This document shows, piece by piece, positions 1 through 6,479 of a DNA stretch of 7,622 nucleotides. Positions within the stretch are counted from its first letter, which is position 1. Each line of letters opens with the position of its first letter. Origin of the DNA: Bacteroidota bacterium. Lineage in GTDB: Bacteria; Bacteroidota; Bacteroidia; Bacteroidales; JAKIYJ01. The DNA lies in assembly GCA_022708585.1 (NCBI GenBank), contig JAKIYJ010000065.1, positions 1-7,622 of the forward strand. The letters run 5' to 3'. The notes under the pieces were generated by a model. It had not been told where the DNA came from. It searched no databases and worked only from the letters and a program-made list of their open reading frames with translations. The position numbers were made by a program, and so were the translations under genes.

Positions 1-296
1 ATAACAACACCTGCGTCAGCATTAAGTTTTTTAACAGAATAAGAAACCATAGGAGTTGTAACAAAGTCGGAAGGTATATAAACTTTCACATTATTAGTTG
101 CCATAGCGCAGGCAGCAGTTTCAGCAAACAGTTTGCCGGCAAAACGCGTATCATAACCAATAACAACAGAAGGATTTTGTTTTTGCAATAAAAGCCATTT
201 TGCTGTAGCAGTAGCAATTCTGGCTACATTTTCTACTGTAAATTCTTTTGCTATAACAGCTCTCCAGCCATCAGTACCAAATTTGATTTTTTCCAT
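1..296 (-). CDS. Alpha-D-phosphohexomutase (phosphoglucomutase/phosphomannomutase family), N-terminal part, cut by window edge
   Basis: The minus strand from the ATG at 296-294 stays open to base 1, giving 98 residues of the N-terminal alpha/beta/alpha domain I of the phosphohexomutase superfamily. These enzymes move phosphate between C1 and C6 (or similar positions) of a sugar phosphate in the cytoplasm. Visible family signatures are FGTDGWR at residues 6-12, GYDTRF at 47-52 and TTPMVSYSV at 80-88. The reading ends at ADAGVV, just before the point where the family has its phosphoserine loop (TASHNP type), so the catalytic serine lies outside the window. The start is fixed by homology: FGTDGWR normally lies within the first ten residues. 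Substrate (glucose, mannose or glucosamine phosphate) cannot be decided from this part, so no symbol is given. It lies downstream of the DUF2851 gene on the same strand but 308 bases away, so co-transcription is uncertain. Confidence 0.93.
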   Translation of the reverse strand, partial: MEKIKFGTDGWRAVIAKEFTVENVARIATATAKWLLLQKQNPSVVIGYDTRFAGKLFAETAACAMATNNVKVYIPSDFVTTPMVSYSVKKLNADAGVV

Positions 297-604
297 ATTA
301 TTATAGTTTTAAGAAAAATTTAATATTAAAGGGTGTAAATTTATAAAAAATGTTGAGTTTATTTCAGAAAATGTATAAATTTTATTATAATTAAATTTAT
401 CTATATATTATATTAATTTATCTATGTTATTAATTAATTTATTTTGATAAAAAAAATAATTCAAGATAAAAATGTTTTTTCGAAATAGACTTACTCAATG
501 TTTAATTTATTTGCAACAGCGAAGTAATTATTTTTTATCAATAAAATATCACAAGCCATTCAGATATAATTACAGAGACCAGTTAATTATAGATAAATGC
601 ATTT
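297..604. other. AT-rich intergenic gap between two minus-strand genes
   Basis: This 308-base stretch is very AT-rich and I see no RNA gene, clear hairpin terminator or exact TAnnTTTG promoter on the minus strand for the phosphohexomutase. A 66-codon open frame on the plus strand (472-672) overlaps the end of the DUF2851 gene and has a composition expected of random AT-rich sequence, so it is not called. Confidence 0.5.
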
Positions 605-1876
605 TTAATTCGAGGAAATCATATAATGTCCCAAACTGCATTCTAAACATTTTTTATGATTACAATACATAGTTTTTAGTTCCAATAGAGCTTGAGAATC
701 AGCAGATGATGAAGCTGTGATGCCATATTGAAGCCACTTGCGAATTATTTCATTATTTTCTGCTGGTATGTTATAAAGCAAATCGAGAGCCTTTTGTTTA
801 ACAGCAGTTTCATTTTTAAAACACCCATACATAAATAATACAGGCACAACAGCATTAATGATAATTAAATATGCTGAAGCAATACTTAATTTTTTATTAA
901 AACAGCGATTGGATTTCTTGCCAAACATAAAATGATTGTCCCAGTATTTTGTTGCATTAACTTGAAACAGAGATATAATATTATTGATAGAAGAATCTAT
1001 AATGACTCTGAAAAGTGGAGAATAAGATGTTAAAAGCTGTGAAAGTTGTGAAATTCTTATTGTTGGGAATCCTGAAGGTCTAATTCTTAACAATTTCCAT
1101 TCGTGTTTATTCATTGGTTTCAAATTATATTTTAAAGCGAGATTATTATAGTCTTTATATAATTTTTCGGTATATTCATCTAAATTATTTTGTGGAAGTA
1201 GACCAGATTGGCCAAATAACAAGGCTTCTATATTATCAGTTGAAGAGCATTCTCTTGCTATAATTTTTAATGGAGTTATACACGCAAGTTGATAAAATGA
1301 ATCTGAATTTACACCAAAACCAAACGATTTTGCAAGAAATCGGTAAAATATTGTTTCCCAATCATTTTTAAGTCCTTCCGTTTCAGTAAAGAACTGATAT
1401 GTCTTGCGTTCATATCTTTCAACAACCAATCTTGCAAGGCAATTTTTAATTATGATATTATTAATATCAGGTAAATTTTCCGCACAAGCTATCCATGTGG
1501 AAGATTTTCGAAATTTCAAATAATTATTATAAACATTATCAGGTAAAAAATTTAGAATGTTAAAATTTTGTATTTCTATAGCAGAAGCATTGTAAACTAT
1601 CTTATCATCATGATATACAATATGTAAAATCACATTATCATAAGCATGATCATAATTATGCCTATGTTTATCCCAATCGGATGATTTAATATGTATTTCA
1701 ACATTTCCAGCCCACACAGTATCATCTATTTTAATAATAGCATTAATAAAATCAGGTCCAGCATTTTGATTTTCTGTTCCTGGATTTATTATTTCCACAG
1801 GCTTACCATTTTTTAAAAATAAAGGAAATTTTAAGAGTTTAAATTTCCAGATATATTTTAAAAATTTTTCATTCAT
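605..1876 (-). CDS. DUF2851 family protein (function unknown)
   Basis: The 423-residue product is a full-length member of DUF2851, a family found mainly in Bacteroidota and without an established function. Hallmarks seen are MNEKFLKYIWKF at the start, NPGTENQNAGPDF at residues 31-43, WAGNVEIH at 55-62, SSDWDKH at 65-71 and AYDNVILHIVYHDD at 78-91, then an RPSGFPTIR segment in the middle. The C-terminus has a compact cysteine cluster, Cys405, Cys410 and Cys413 (C-x4-C-x2-C), within CNHKKCLECSLG; a metal site is an inference. There is no signal peptide or membrane segment, so it is probably cytoplasmic. An in-frame ATG exists 12 codons upstream (1912), but the family begins at MNEKF, so 1876 was chosen. 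It is divergent from the TonB_C gene, with 134 bases between the two starts. The conserved acidic and histidine residues in the first 100 positions suggest an enzyme, but this is not proven. Confidence 0.9.
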   Translation of the reverse strand: MNEKFLKYIWKFKLLKFPLFLKNGKPVEIINPGTENQNAGPDFINAIIKIDDTVWAGNVEIHIKSSDWDKHRHNYDHAYDNVILHIVYHDDKIVYNASAIEIQNFNILNFLPDNVYNNYLKFRKSSTWIACAENLPDINNIIIKNCLARLVVERYERKTYQFFTETEGLKNDWETIFYRFLAKSFGFGVNSDSFYQLACITPLKIIARECSSTDNIEALLFGQSGLLPQNNLDEYTEKLYKDYNNLALKYNLKPMNKHEWKLLRIRPSGFPTIRISQLSQLLTSYSPLFRVIIDSSINNIISLFQVNATKYWDNHFMFGKKSNRCFNKKLSIASAYLIIINAVVPVLFMYGCFKNETAVKQKALDLLYNIPAENNEIIRKWLQYGITASSSADSQALLELKTMYCNHKKCLECSLGHYMISSN

Positions 1877-1933
1877 AATTAAAAAAACTGTAAATTTGTA
1901 AATTAAAAGCAAGGTATAAGAAGATTTAAAAAA

Positions 1934-1960
1934 TTGCTATTATTATTTAGTGTATATGTG
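1934..1960 (+). promoter_or_regulatory. Weak candidate promoter for the TonB_C-domain gene
   Basis: TTG at 1934-1936 is followed after 16 bases by TATATGTG (1953-1960), one mismatch from the Bacteroidota -7 consensus TAnnTTTG. It sits about 50 bases ahead of the first start codon. The match is imperfect and the background AT-rich, so this is only a candidate. Confidence 0.3.
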
Positions 1961-1965
1961 GGCTT

Positions 1966-1996
1966 ATTAATCAATTAATACTTTTTATTGATTAAT
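1966..1996. repeat. 10-bp inverted repeat in the TonB_C gene leader
   Basis: ATTAATCAAT (1966-1975) and its exact reverse complement ATTGATTAAT (1987-1996) flank an 11-base spacer. It lies between the candidate promoter and the ATG at 2011. It could be a regulator-binding site or a leader hairpin; it is AT-only apart from one base pair, so the RNA stem would be weak. Confidence 0.45.
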
Positions 1997-2010
1997 TACG
2001 TTTAAAATAA

Positions 2011-2454
2011 ATGACATTAAAAATAAAAATGAATAATATGAAAAAAATTACATCTCTTGTTTCATTGGCTGTTTCATTAGTTTTTATGCTAACTATTAAT
2101 TTAAATGCTAAAGCACAGGAAAATGAAACTAAAACAGAAATTTATACAGTGGTAGATGAAATGCCATTGTTTCCTGGTGGGCAAACTGCCTTAGACAATT
2201 ATATACGTACCAATTTACAGTACCCTGCTGAAGCCAAAAAATACAATAAGGAGGGTACCGTGCATTGCTCATTTATAATTGAGCCTGATGGCAGTGTGTC
2301 TAATGTTAATATTATTAGAAAAATAGGCTATGGATGCGATGAGGAAGTTGTAAGAATTATAAGCTCTATGCCTAAATGGGTACCGGGTAAAAAGAATGGT
2401 AAAAATGTCAAAGTACAGATGTTCTTACCGATTAATTTTTCGATAACCAGATAA
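2011..2454 (+). CDS. Secreted TonB C-terminal-domain protein (energy transducer TonB-like)
   Basis: The 147-residue product has an N-terminal export signal (lysines at 11-12, hydrophobic stretch about 15-31, likely cleavage near NAKA-Q at 35/36) followed directly by one TonB_C domain. Domain signatures are MPLFPGG at 51-57, YPAEAKK at 71-77, GTVHCSFIIEPDGSV at 82-96, and MPKWVPG at 120-126, ending in LPINFSI. Classical TonB has a retained transmembrane anchor and a proline-rich periplasm-spanning linker; both are absent here, so this is a stand-alone periplasmic domain of the kind common in Bacteroidota. Whether it touches TonB-dependent receptors or does something else is unknown. In-frame ATGs lie at 2011, 2029 and 2038. 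The first is listed because an A-rich TTTAAAATAA precedes it, but MKK at 2038 would also make a good signal-peptide start. No receptor or ExbB/ExbD gene is nearby. Confidence 0.88.
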   Translation: MTLKIKMNNMKKITSLVSLAVSLVFMLTINLNAKAQENETKTEIYTVVDEMPLFPGGQTALDNYIRTNLQYPAEAKKYNKEGTVHCSFIIEPDGSVSNVNIIRKIGYGCDEEVVRIISSMPKWVPGKKNGKNVKVQMFLPINFSITR

Positions 2455-2490
2455 TATTGAAAATATGTGAAACAATATATATAATTTTAT

Positions 2491-2498
2491 TAAATTTG
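2491..2498 (+). promoter_or_regulatory. Candidate -7 promoter element for the zapB-like/zapA operon
   Basis: TAAATTTG matches the Bacteroidota -7 consensus TAnnTTTG exactly and lies 10 bases before the ATG at 2509. No TTG is found 17-23 bases upstream; the best there is ATGTG. If used, transcription would start only a few bases before the ATG, giving an almost leaderless mRNA. Confidence 0.45.
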
Positions 2499-2508
2499 CA
2501 ATATTAAA

Positions 2509-2796
2509 ATGGATTATTTAAGTAAATTACTTGCAGAAATAGAATCAAAATTTAATAAAATCATCAAGATAAATAATAATTTAAAAGATGAAAATATATT
2601 GTTAAGAGAAAAAAATGAAAAACTTTTGCAAGAAATTAAAAATAAAGAAAGTGAAATTATAGAATTAAAAGAGAAAATATATAAATTAAAAATTTTTAAC
2701 ACTTTTGAATCCGAAAAGGATAATAAAGAAGCAAAAAATAGAATTAATGAGTTGGTGCGGGGAATTGATAAATGTATTTCATTATTGAATGATTGA
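2509..2796 (+). CDS. Small coiled-coil protein upstream of zapA (ZapB-like)
   Basis: This 95-residue protein is almost wholly a charged coiled coil: long runs of Lys, Glu, Asn, Ile and Leu from about residue 10 to 65, with heptad-like spacing of Ile/Leu. The C-terminal tail, NRINELVRGIDKCISLLND, looks conserved rather than coil filler. Small coiled-coil proteins in this position, directly ahead of zapA, are typical of Bacteroidota and are sometimes described as ZapB-like. In E. coli, ZapB is a short coiled-coil protein that binds ZapA at the division ring; equivalence here is inferred from shape and gene order, not from clear sequence similarity. It ends 19 bases before the zapA start, so the two are very probably one operon. 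No signal peptide or membrane segment is present. Confidence 0.82.
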   Translation: MDYLSKLLAEIESKFNKIIKINNNLKDENILLREKNEKLLQEIKNKESEIIELKEKIYKLKIFNTFESEKDNKEAKNRINELVRGIDKCISLLND

Positions 2797-2815
2797 TTAA
2801 GTTTAAATAAAACCG

Positions 2816-3112
2816 ATGAAGGAATTATCCATAACAGTTAACATTGCGAACAGAAAATATAAAATTACAGTTAATGAAAATGAAGAAGAGTATGTAAGGA
2901 AAGCGGCTGCTATTATTGATAAAAAGATCAAGGATTATGCTATGCAGTACGAGCACAAGGATTTACAAGATTTATTAACAATAATAGCACTTGAATATAC
3001 TACTAATGCTACAATTATGGAAACACAAATAAATTTTTCAAATACTGAACTTATAGAAAAACTTACAAAAATTAACACGGTTTTAGATGAACAAATAGAT
3101 TCAATAATTTAG
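2816..3112 (+). CDS. zapA: Cell division protein ZapA
   Basis: The 98-residue product has the ZapA layout: an N-terminal beta-rich head (KELSITVNIANRKYKITV, residues 2-19), then the EEEYVRKAAAIIDKKI helix at about 23-38, the DLQDLLTIIALEYTTNA segment at about 49-65, and a C-terminal helix that forms the dimer/tetramer coiled coil. Length agrees with the family. ZapA binds FtsZ in the cytoplasm and promotes bundling of its filaments in the division ring. It follows the ZapB-like gene by 19 bases, and a 6S-type RNA lies immediately downstream, an arrangement (zapA followed by the 6S gene) also well known in Proteobacteria. The start is the only ATG that gives the complete head domain. Confidence 0.9.
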   Translation: MKELSITVNIANRKYKITVNENEEEYVRKAAAIIDKKIKDYAMQYEHKDLQDLLTIIALEYTTNATIMETQINFSNTELIEKLTKINTVLDEQIDSII

Positions 3113-3144
3113 TTCTTTGACATAGTACTATCATTTAAAGTACA

Positions 3145-3345
3145 CCCGCACTATATCAAAATTAGTTTGATAAACTCAACACTAATCCCTTTAGGGTTTT
3201 GACTCAAAATTCCTAGAGCAGGCCGCAACCTTATGGTATTGTCTGTTATGAACAGATAATCGGCGGATCGTCGAAGAATTTTGGCAGCCCTATTTATACA
3301 GAAATGGGGTTTAGTCTAAACATTTGATATAAGTGCGGGTTTTTT
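3145..3345 (+). ncRNA. ssrS: 6S RNA (Bacteroidota type), regulator of RNA polymerase
   Basis: The 282-base gap between zapA and rny holds a long rod-like RNA. The closing stem is CCCGCACTATATCAAA (3145-3160) paired with TTTGATATAAGTGCGGG (3323-3339), 16 bp with one bulged A, followed by six T. Inner stems are CAAAATTC (3205-3212) with GAATTTTG (3276-3283), GCCG (3222-3225) with CGGC (3261-3264), and a 10-bp apical hairpin 3238-3247/3251-3260 with loop ATG. A small CCC-TTTA-GGG hairpin (3187-3196) and the segments around 3161-3204 and 3284-3322 would form the large central bubble. About 195 nt, rod shape, central bubble and position after zapA together fit 6S RNA, which binds sigma-RNA polymerase by mimicking an open promoter. 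Sequence-level family membership needs a covariance search. TTTG at 3116-3119 could be a -33 element, but no clean -7 follows it. Confidence 0.82.
3323..3345 (+). terminator. Intrinsic terminator formed by the 6S RNA closing stem
   Basis: The 3' arm of the 6S closing stem (ending GTGCGGG at 3339) runs straight into T6 (3340-3345). The 3' arm pairs with 3145-3160, so the RNA's own end stem may double as terminator, separating it from rny, whose ATG is 49 bases on. Confidence 0.55.
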
Positions 3346-3394
3346 GTTTACTTTATTATAAAATCGGAATGTTTTAACTTAAATATATAACGAT

Positions 3395-4939
3395 ATGACT
3401 ACGGAAATTTATTTTATTATTATCGCATTAGCTGGGATGCTGGTGGGAAGTCTTATAACCTCTATTTTTCTGAGAAAGGCAGTTACAAATAAAAGTAAAC
3501 AGATACTTAAAGATGCCGAGGCAGAAGCTGAAATGATTAAAAAAGACAAAATATTGCAAGCTAAGGAAAAATTTTTACAACTTAAAAGCGAACACGAAAA
3601 AATTGTTAATGAAAAAAATACTCAAATTCAAAAAAGAGAAAATGCAATAAAACAAAAAGAGATACAGAACAATCAAAAATTTGAAGAAATCAAGAAAAAA
3701 GAAAAAGAACTCGAAACTATTCGTGAAAATCTTACAAATCAACTTGATATACTTAACCGAAAGAAAGCAGAAATAGAAAAAGTTCATAAACAACAAATCG
3801 AACAATTAGAAACTATTGCAGGTATTACTGCTGCTGATGCAAAAGCACAACTTACTGAAACATTACGAAATGAAGTTAAAACTGATGCACTATCTTTTAT
3901 CAGAGACACGATAGAAGAAGCCAAAATGTCAGCAAATTTGGAATCTAAAAAAATTATTATACAAAGCATTCAACGTATGGCTACAGATCAATCTATCGAA
4001 AATACTGTATCTGTATTTAATATTGAAAATGATGAAGTAAAAGGAAGAATTATTGGACGGGAAGGACGCAATATAAGAGCTATTGAAGCTGCAACAGGAG
4101 TTGATATTATTATTGATGATACTCCTGATGCAATTATAATATCTGGGTTTGACCCATTGAGACGAGAAATAGCAAGGTTATCGTTGCATCAACTGGTTAC
4201 TGACGGACGAATTCATCCTGCTCGCATTGAAGAGGTTGTTGCTAAAGTACGGAAACAACTTGACCAGGAAATGATTGAAATCGGCAAAAAAACTACTATT
4301 GATTTGGGAATACACGGACTGCATCACGAACTTATTAGATTAATAGGGAGAATGAAATACCGTTCTTCTTATGGGCAAAACCTGTTACAACACTCAAAAG
4401 AAGTTGCTAATCTGGCTGCTATAATGGCATCGGAACTTGGGCTAAATTCTAAAACAGCTAAACGAGCAGGATTATTGCACGACATAGGTAAAGTGCCGGA
4501 TAATGAACCTGAACTAACTCACGCTTTGTTAGGGATGAAACTTGCTGAAAAATATAAGGAAACTCCTGAAATTTGTAATGCAATAGGCGCTCACCATAAT
4601 GAAATCGAAATGCAAACACTGATATCTCCAATCATTCAAATTTGTGATTCTATATCAGGAGCCAGACCTGGTGCAAGACGTGAAGTGGTGGAAACATATA
4701 TCAACAGACTGAAAAATCTTGAAGAACTCGCTCTCTCATACCCTGGGGTGGTTAAAACCTATGCAATACAAGCAGGCAGAGAATTAAGAGTTATTGTTGG
4801 AGCTGATAAAATTTCAGACAGTGAAGCAAATCAATTATCTATTGATATTTCTAAAAAAATCCAAAGTGAAATGACCTACCCAGGACAAATTAAAGTTACT
4901 GTTATCAGAGAAACAAGAGCTATTGCTTATGCTAAATAA
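3395..4939 (+). CDS. rny: Ribonuclease Y
   Basis: The 514-residue product shows the full RNase Y architecture. An N-terminal membrane anchor covers about residues 5-26 (IYFIIIALAG and on). A long Lys/Glu/Gln-rich coiled coil follows to about 140. The KH RNA-binding domain has GRIIGREGRNIRA at 217-229 (GxxG at 221-224) and EAATGVDIIIDDTPDAIIIS at 231-250. The HD phosphohydrolase domain has His333 (LLQHSKEVA), the metal-binding His362-Asp363 in LLHDIGK, AHHNE at 399-403, and CDSISGARPGARRE from 417. All expected catalytic residues are present, and length is normal. RNase Y is a membrane-bound endoribonuclease that starts mRNA decay. It follows the 6S RNA gene and precedes a Nudix gene by 9 bases. 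The start at 3395 leaves the short N-terminus before the anchor that is usual for the family. No exact TAnnTTTG promoter lies in the 49 bases between the 6S terminator and the ATG. Confidence 0.97.
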   Translation: MTTEIYFIIIALAGMLVGSLITSIFLRKAVTNKSKQILKDAEAEAEMIKKDKILQAKEKFLQLKSEHEKIVNEKNTQIQKRENAIKQKEIQNNQKFEEIKKKEKELETIRENLTNQLDILNRKKAEIEKVHKQQIEQLETIAGITAADAKAQLTETLRNEVKTDALSFIRDTIEEAKMSANLESKKIIIQSIQRMATDQSIENTVSVFNIENDEVKGRIIGREGRNIRAIEAATGVDIIIDDTPDAIIISGFDPLRREIARLSLHQLVTDGRIHPARIEEVVAKVRKQLDQEMIEIGKKTTIDLGIHGLHHELIRLIGRMKYRSSYGQNLLQHSKEVANLAAIMASELGLNSKTAKRAGLLHDIGKVPDNEPELTHALLGMKLAEKYKETPEICNAIGAHHNEIEMQTLISPIIQICDSISGARPGARREVVETYINRLKNLEELALSYPGVVKTYAIQAGRELRVIVGADKISDSEANQLSIDISKKIQSEMTYPGQIKVTVIRETRAIAYAK

Positions 4940-4948
4940 ACTAATAAT

Positions 4949-5389
4949 ATGCCTTATACTTATGAGTATCCCCGACCGATGGTAACCGTTGATTGTGTCG
5001 TTATTAAACAGGAAAAGACAGACGCCAATTCAATTCTTTTAATTAAAAGAAAACATTATCCTTACAAAGGCAAATGGGCTTTACCCGGTGGCTTTGTCAA
5101 TATTGATGAAGACCTTGAAGACGCAGCAATTAGAGAACTTGAAGAGGAAACAGGCATAAAAGTAAATAAAATGAAACAATTATTTACCGTTGGTACTCCC
5201 AATCGTGACCCACGTGGACGAACTATTACAGTTGTTTACTTTACATTTGTTGATAAAGCAACCAGGACTATTGCCAGTGACGATGCAGATGATGCTTCCT
5301 GGTTTCTTCTTGATCAAATTCCTCAAGATCTTGCTTTCGACCACAATATGATTATTTATAAAACATTACAATATATTACGGGTAAATAA
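4949..5389 (+). CDS. Nudix hydrolase (ADP-ribose pyrophosphatase-like)
   Basis: The 146-residue protein contains a perfect Nudix box, G-x5-E-x7-RE-U-x-EE-x-GU, at residues 48-70 (Gly48, Glu54, Arg62-Glu63, Glu66-Glu67, Gly69), which binds Mg2+ and cleaves a nucleoside diphosphate linked to another group. Ahead of it are the LLIKRKHYPYKGKWALPGG strands (31-48), and after it GTPNRDPRGRTITVVY at 83-97, a segment typical of ADP-ribose pyrophosphatase-like members. It has no N-terminal extension, no C-terminal DNA-binding domain (so not NrtR-like) and no signal peptide; it should be cytoplasmic. It begins 9 bases after the rny stop and very probably shares its transcript. The substrate is not settled by the sequence: ADP-ribose is the best guess, other NDP-X compounds or capped RNA ends are possible. 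Confidence 0.9.
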   Translation: MPYTYEYPRPMVTVDCVVIKQEKTDANSILLIKRKHYPYKGKWALPGGFVNIDEDLEDAAIRELEEETGIKVNKMKQLFTVGTPNRDPRGRTITVVYFTFVDKATRTIASDDADDASWFLLDQIPQDLAFDHNMIIYKTLQYITGK

Positions 5390-5442
5390 ATTTTATTTGA
5401 ATATAAACTCTACACCAGTTTCTTTTATCCATTTAATGAAAA

Positions 5443-6315
5443 CTATCTAACACATCTGCAATTACGAAGATTGTACTCATTGTCCCAGCTCAAATCTGAC
5501 GTTGTCCATGCAGAACTCGATTCCAAAACGATTTCAAATCCTGGATTTGCATTTGACATAATATTTGACCATGTATTTCCTCCCCAACCAGATGCTGGTG
5601 CTGTAAAAGTTTTTCTATAATAATAAATTTCAGCAGAAGAAGGCATACGCCAATCAGTATAAATGGTTGCAGATACAGGGGACGCAGGAGCAGACGACAG
5701 GTTAAGACATGCTGTATAACAATTAGTCCATGTTTTATTTCCCTGGCTTGGTGAAATATAAGAAAATTTACCACCACCTGGTCCTGTAGCTCCAGTAGGA
5801 CCCGTGGCTCCTGTTGCACCATCATTGCCAGCAGGACCCGTAGGGCCTGTTGCACCGTCATTGCCAGCAGGACCTGTAGGACCTGTAGGACCTGTGGGAC
5901 CAGTAGCACCATCATTACCAGTAGGACCCTGTGGACCTGTTGCACCTGTTGCACCTGTTGCACCAGCAACAGCAGCACTCATATCAAGCCCAACGGATTC
6001 TACTTTCCATGCTTTACCAATTGGTACTGTTTGTAAAGAGGTTATATTTAACACACTTTCAAATAATAGATCATTTCCACCACCGGCAGCAGGTGAAATA
6101 TAATATTGCAATACAGAAATTGCATAAACATTACTGCCAATATCCAAAGTTTGCCCCGCAGTTAACCAATAGGGAAACTTCGAAATATCAGATATTAATA
6201 CCTCATTCCCATCAATCTTTATTGATGGATAATTCTGTGATTTTACATTGCTTGTTACAAGCATTAAGCCCAACATTAATGTTAAGGCGATTTTTAATTC
6301 ATTTTTCTTTTTCAT
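5443..6315 (-). CDS. Secreted collagen-like repeat protein with C-terminal DUF1566/FISUMP-like domain
   Basis: The 290-residue product starts with a signal peptide (MKKKNELK, hydrophobic 9-20, likely cleavage near VKS-Q at 26/27). A non-repetitive N-terminal region follows (about 27-117). Then come 21 uninterrupted Gly-X-Y triplets (residues 118-180), mostly GPT, GAT, GPA and GND, which would form a collagen-like triple helix. The C-terminal domain (about 183-290) has DWRMPSSAEI at 221-230, tryptophan-rich segments (SGWGG, SSAWTTSDLSW) and the ending CRCVR at 286-290. WRxPS near the middle and RCVR at the end are features of DUF1566 and FISUMP-type domains; assignment is moderate. Cysteines 199, 203, 286 and 288 may form disulfides. 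Likely role is a surface or secreted trimer whose C-terminal domain binds or displays; partner unknown. It stands alone, convergent to the Nudix gene with 53 bases between stops. There is no T9SS C-terminal domain and no lipobox. Confidence 0.85.
   Translation of the reverse strand: MKKKNELKIALTLMLGLMLVTSNVKSQNYPSIKIDGNEVLISDISKFPYWLTAGQTLDIGSNVYAISVLQYYISPAAGGGNDLLFESVLNITSLQTVPIGKAWKVESVGLDMSAAVAGATGATGATGPQGPTGNDGATGPTGPTGPTGPAGNDGATGPTGPAGNDGATGATGPTGATGPGGGKFSYISPSQGNKTWTNCYTACLNLSSAPASPVSATIYTDWRMPSSAEIYYYRKTFTAPASGWGGNTWSNIMSNANPGFEIVLESSSAWTTSDLSWDNEYNLRNCRCVR
5776..5964 (-). repeat. DNA repeat coding for 21 Gly-X-Y collagen triplets
   Basis: This 189-base tract is an imperfect 9-bp repeat and is markedly richer in G and C than the rest of the window. 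A higher-order unit coding GNDGATGP recurs three times (residues 133-140, 151-158 and, as GNDGATGA, 163-170). On the plus strand it reads as copies of accatcattgccagcaggacc with few changes. Such tracts change length easily by slippage in steps that keep frame. Confidence 0.85.
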
Positions 6316-6334
6316 AGTTTATTGGATTTAGGCA

Positions 6335-6381
6335 GGTTCTAAAAATTAATTTTTTATATTTTTTTAACACAAACTAGAACC
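6335..6381. repeat. 7-bp inverted repeat upstream of the collagen-like gene
   Basis: GGTTCTA (6335-6341) and TAGAACC (6375-6381) are exact reverse complements separated by 33 AT-rich bases, just upstream of the minus-strand start at 6315. It may be a regulator-binding pair or chance; no exact TAnnTTTG promoter is seen nearby on the minus strand (TAGTTTG is one base short). Confidence 0.3.
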
Positions 6382-6479
6382 CGTTTAAATTTATGCTAAA
6401 AAAACTTTATAAAATTACAATATTTTTAAAATTTATTTCCTCTATTTTATAAAATTATTGTAATTATACATAATACATT

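Noticed and set aside
472..672. 66-codon open frame on the plus strand
   Set aside because: It overlaps the end of the DUF2851 gene, shows no recognisable motif, and has the composition of random AT-rich sequence.
1873..1912. Upstream ATG at 1912 for the DUF2851 gene
   Set aside because: It would add 12 residues ahead of MNEKFLKYIW, where the family normally begins, and these residues are AT-rich leader sequence.
2514..2702. Minus-strand open frame inside the ZapB-like gene
   Set aside because: It is antisense to a Lys/Glu-rich coiled coil, which naturally yields a Leu/Phe/Ser-rich opposite frame.
3575..3969. Two minus-strand open frames inside rny (3575-3805, 3784-3969)
   Set aside because: Both are antisense to the coiled-coil and linker part of rny, Phe/Leu-rich as expected for a mirror of Lys/Glu codons, with no independent support.
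5390..5442. Shared terminator between the convergent Nudix and collagen-like genes
   Set aside because: No stem of useful length with a T run is visible in the 53-base gap.
5490..6317. Other open frames across the collagen-like gene (5490-5978 minus; 5804-6103 and 5931-6317 plus)
   Set aside because: They are low-complexity products of the Gly-X-Y repeat read in other frames. Only the 5443-6315 frame has a signal peptide and a sensible C-terminal domain.
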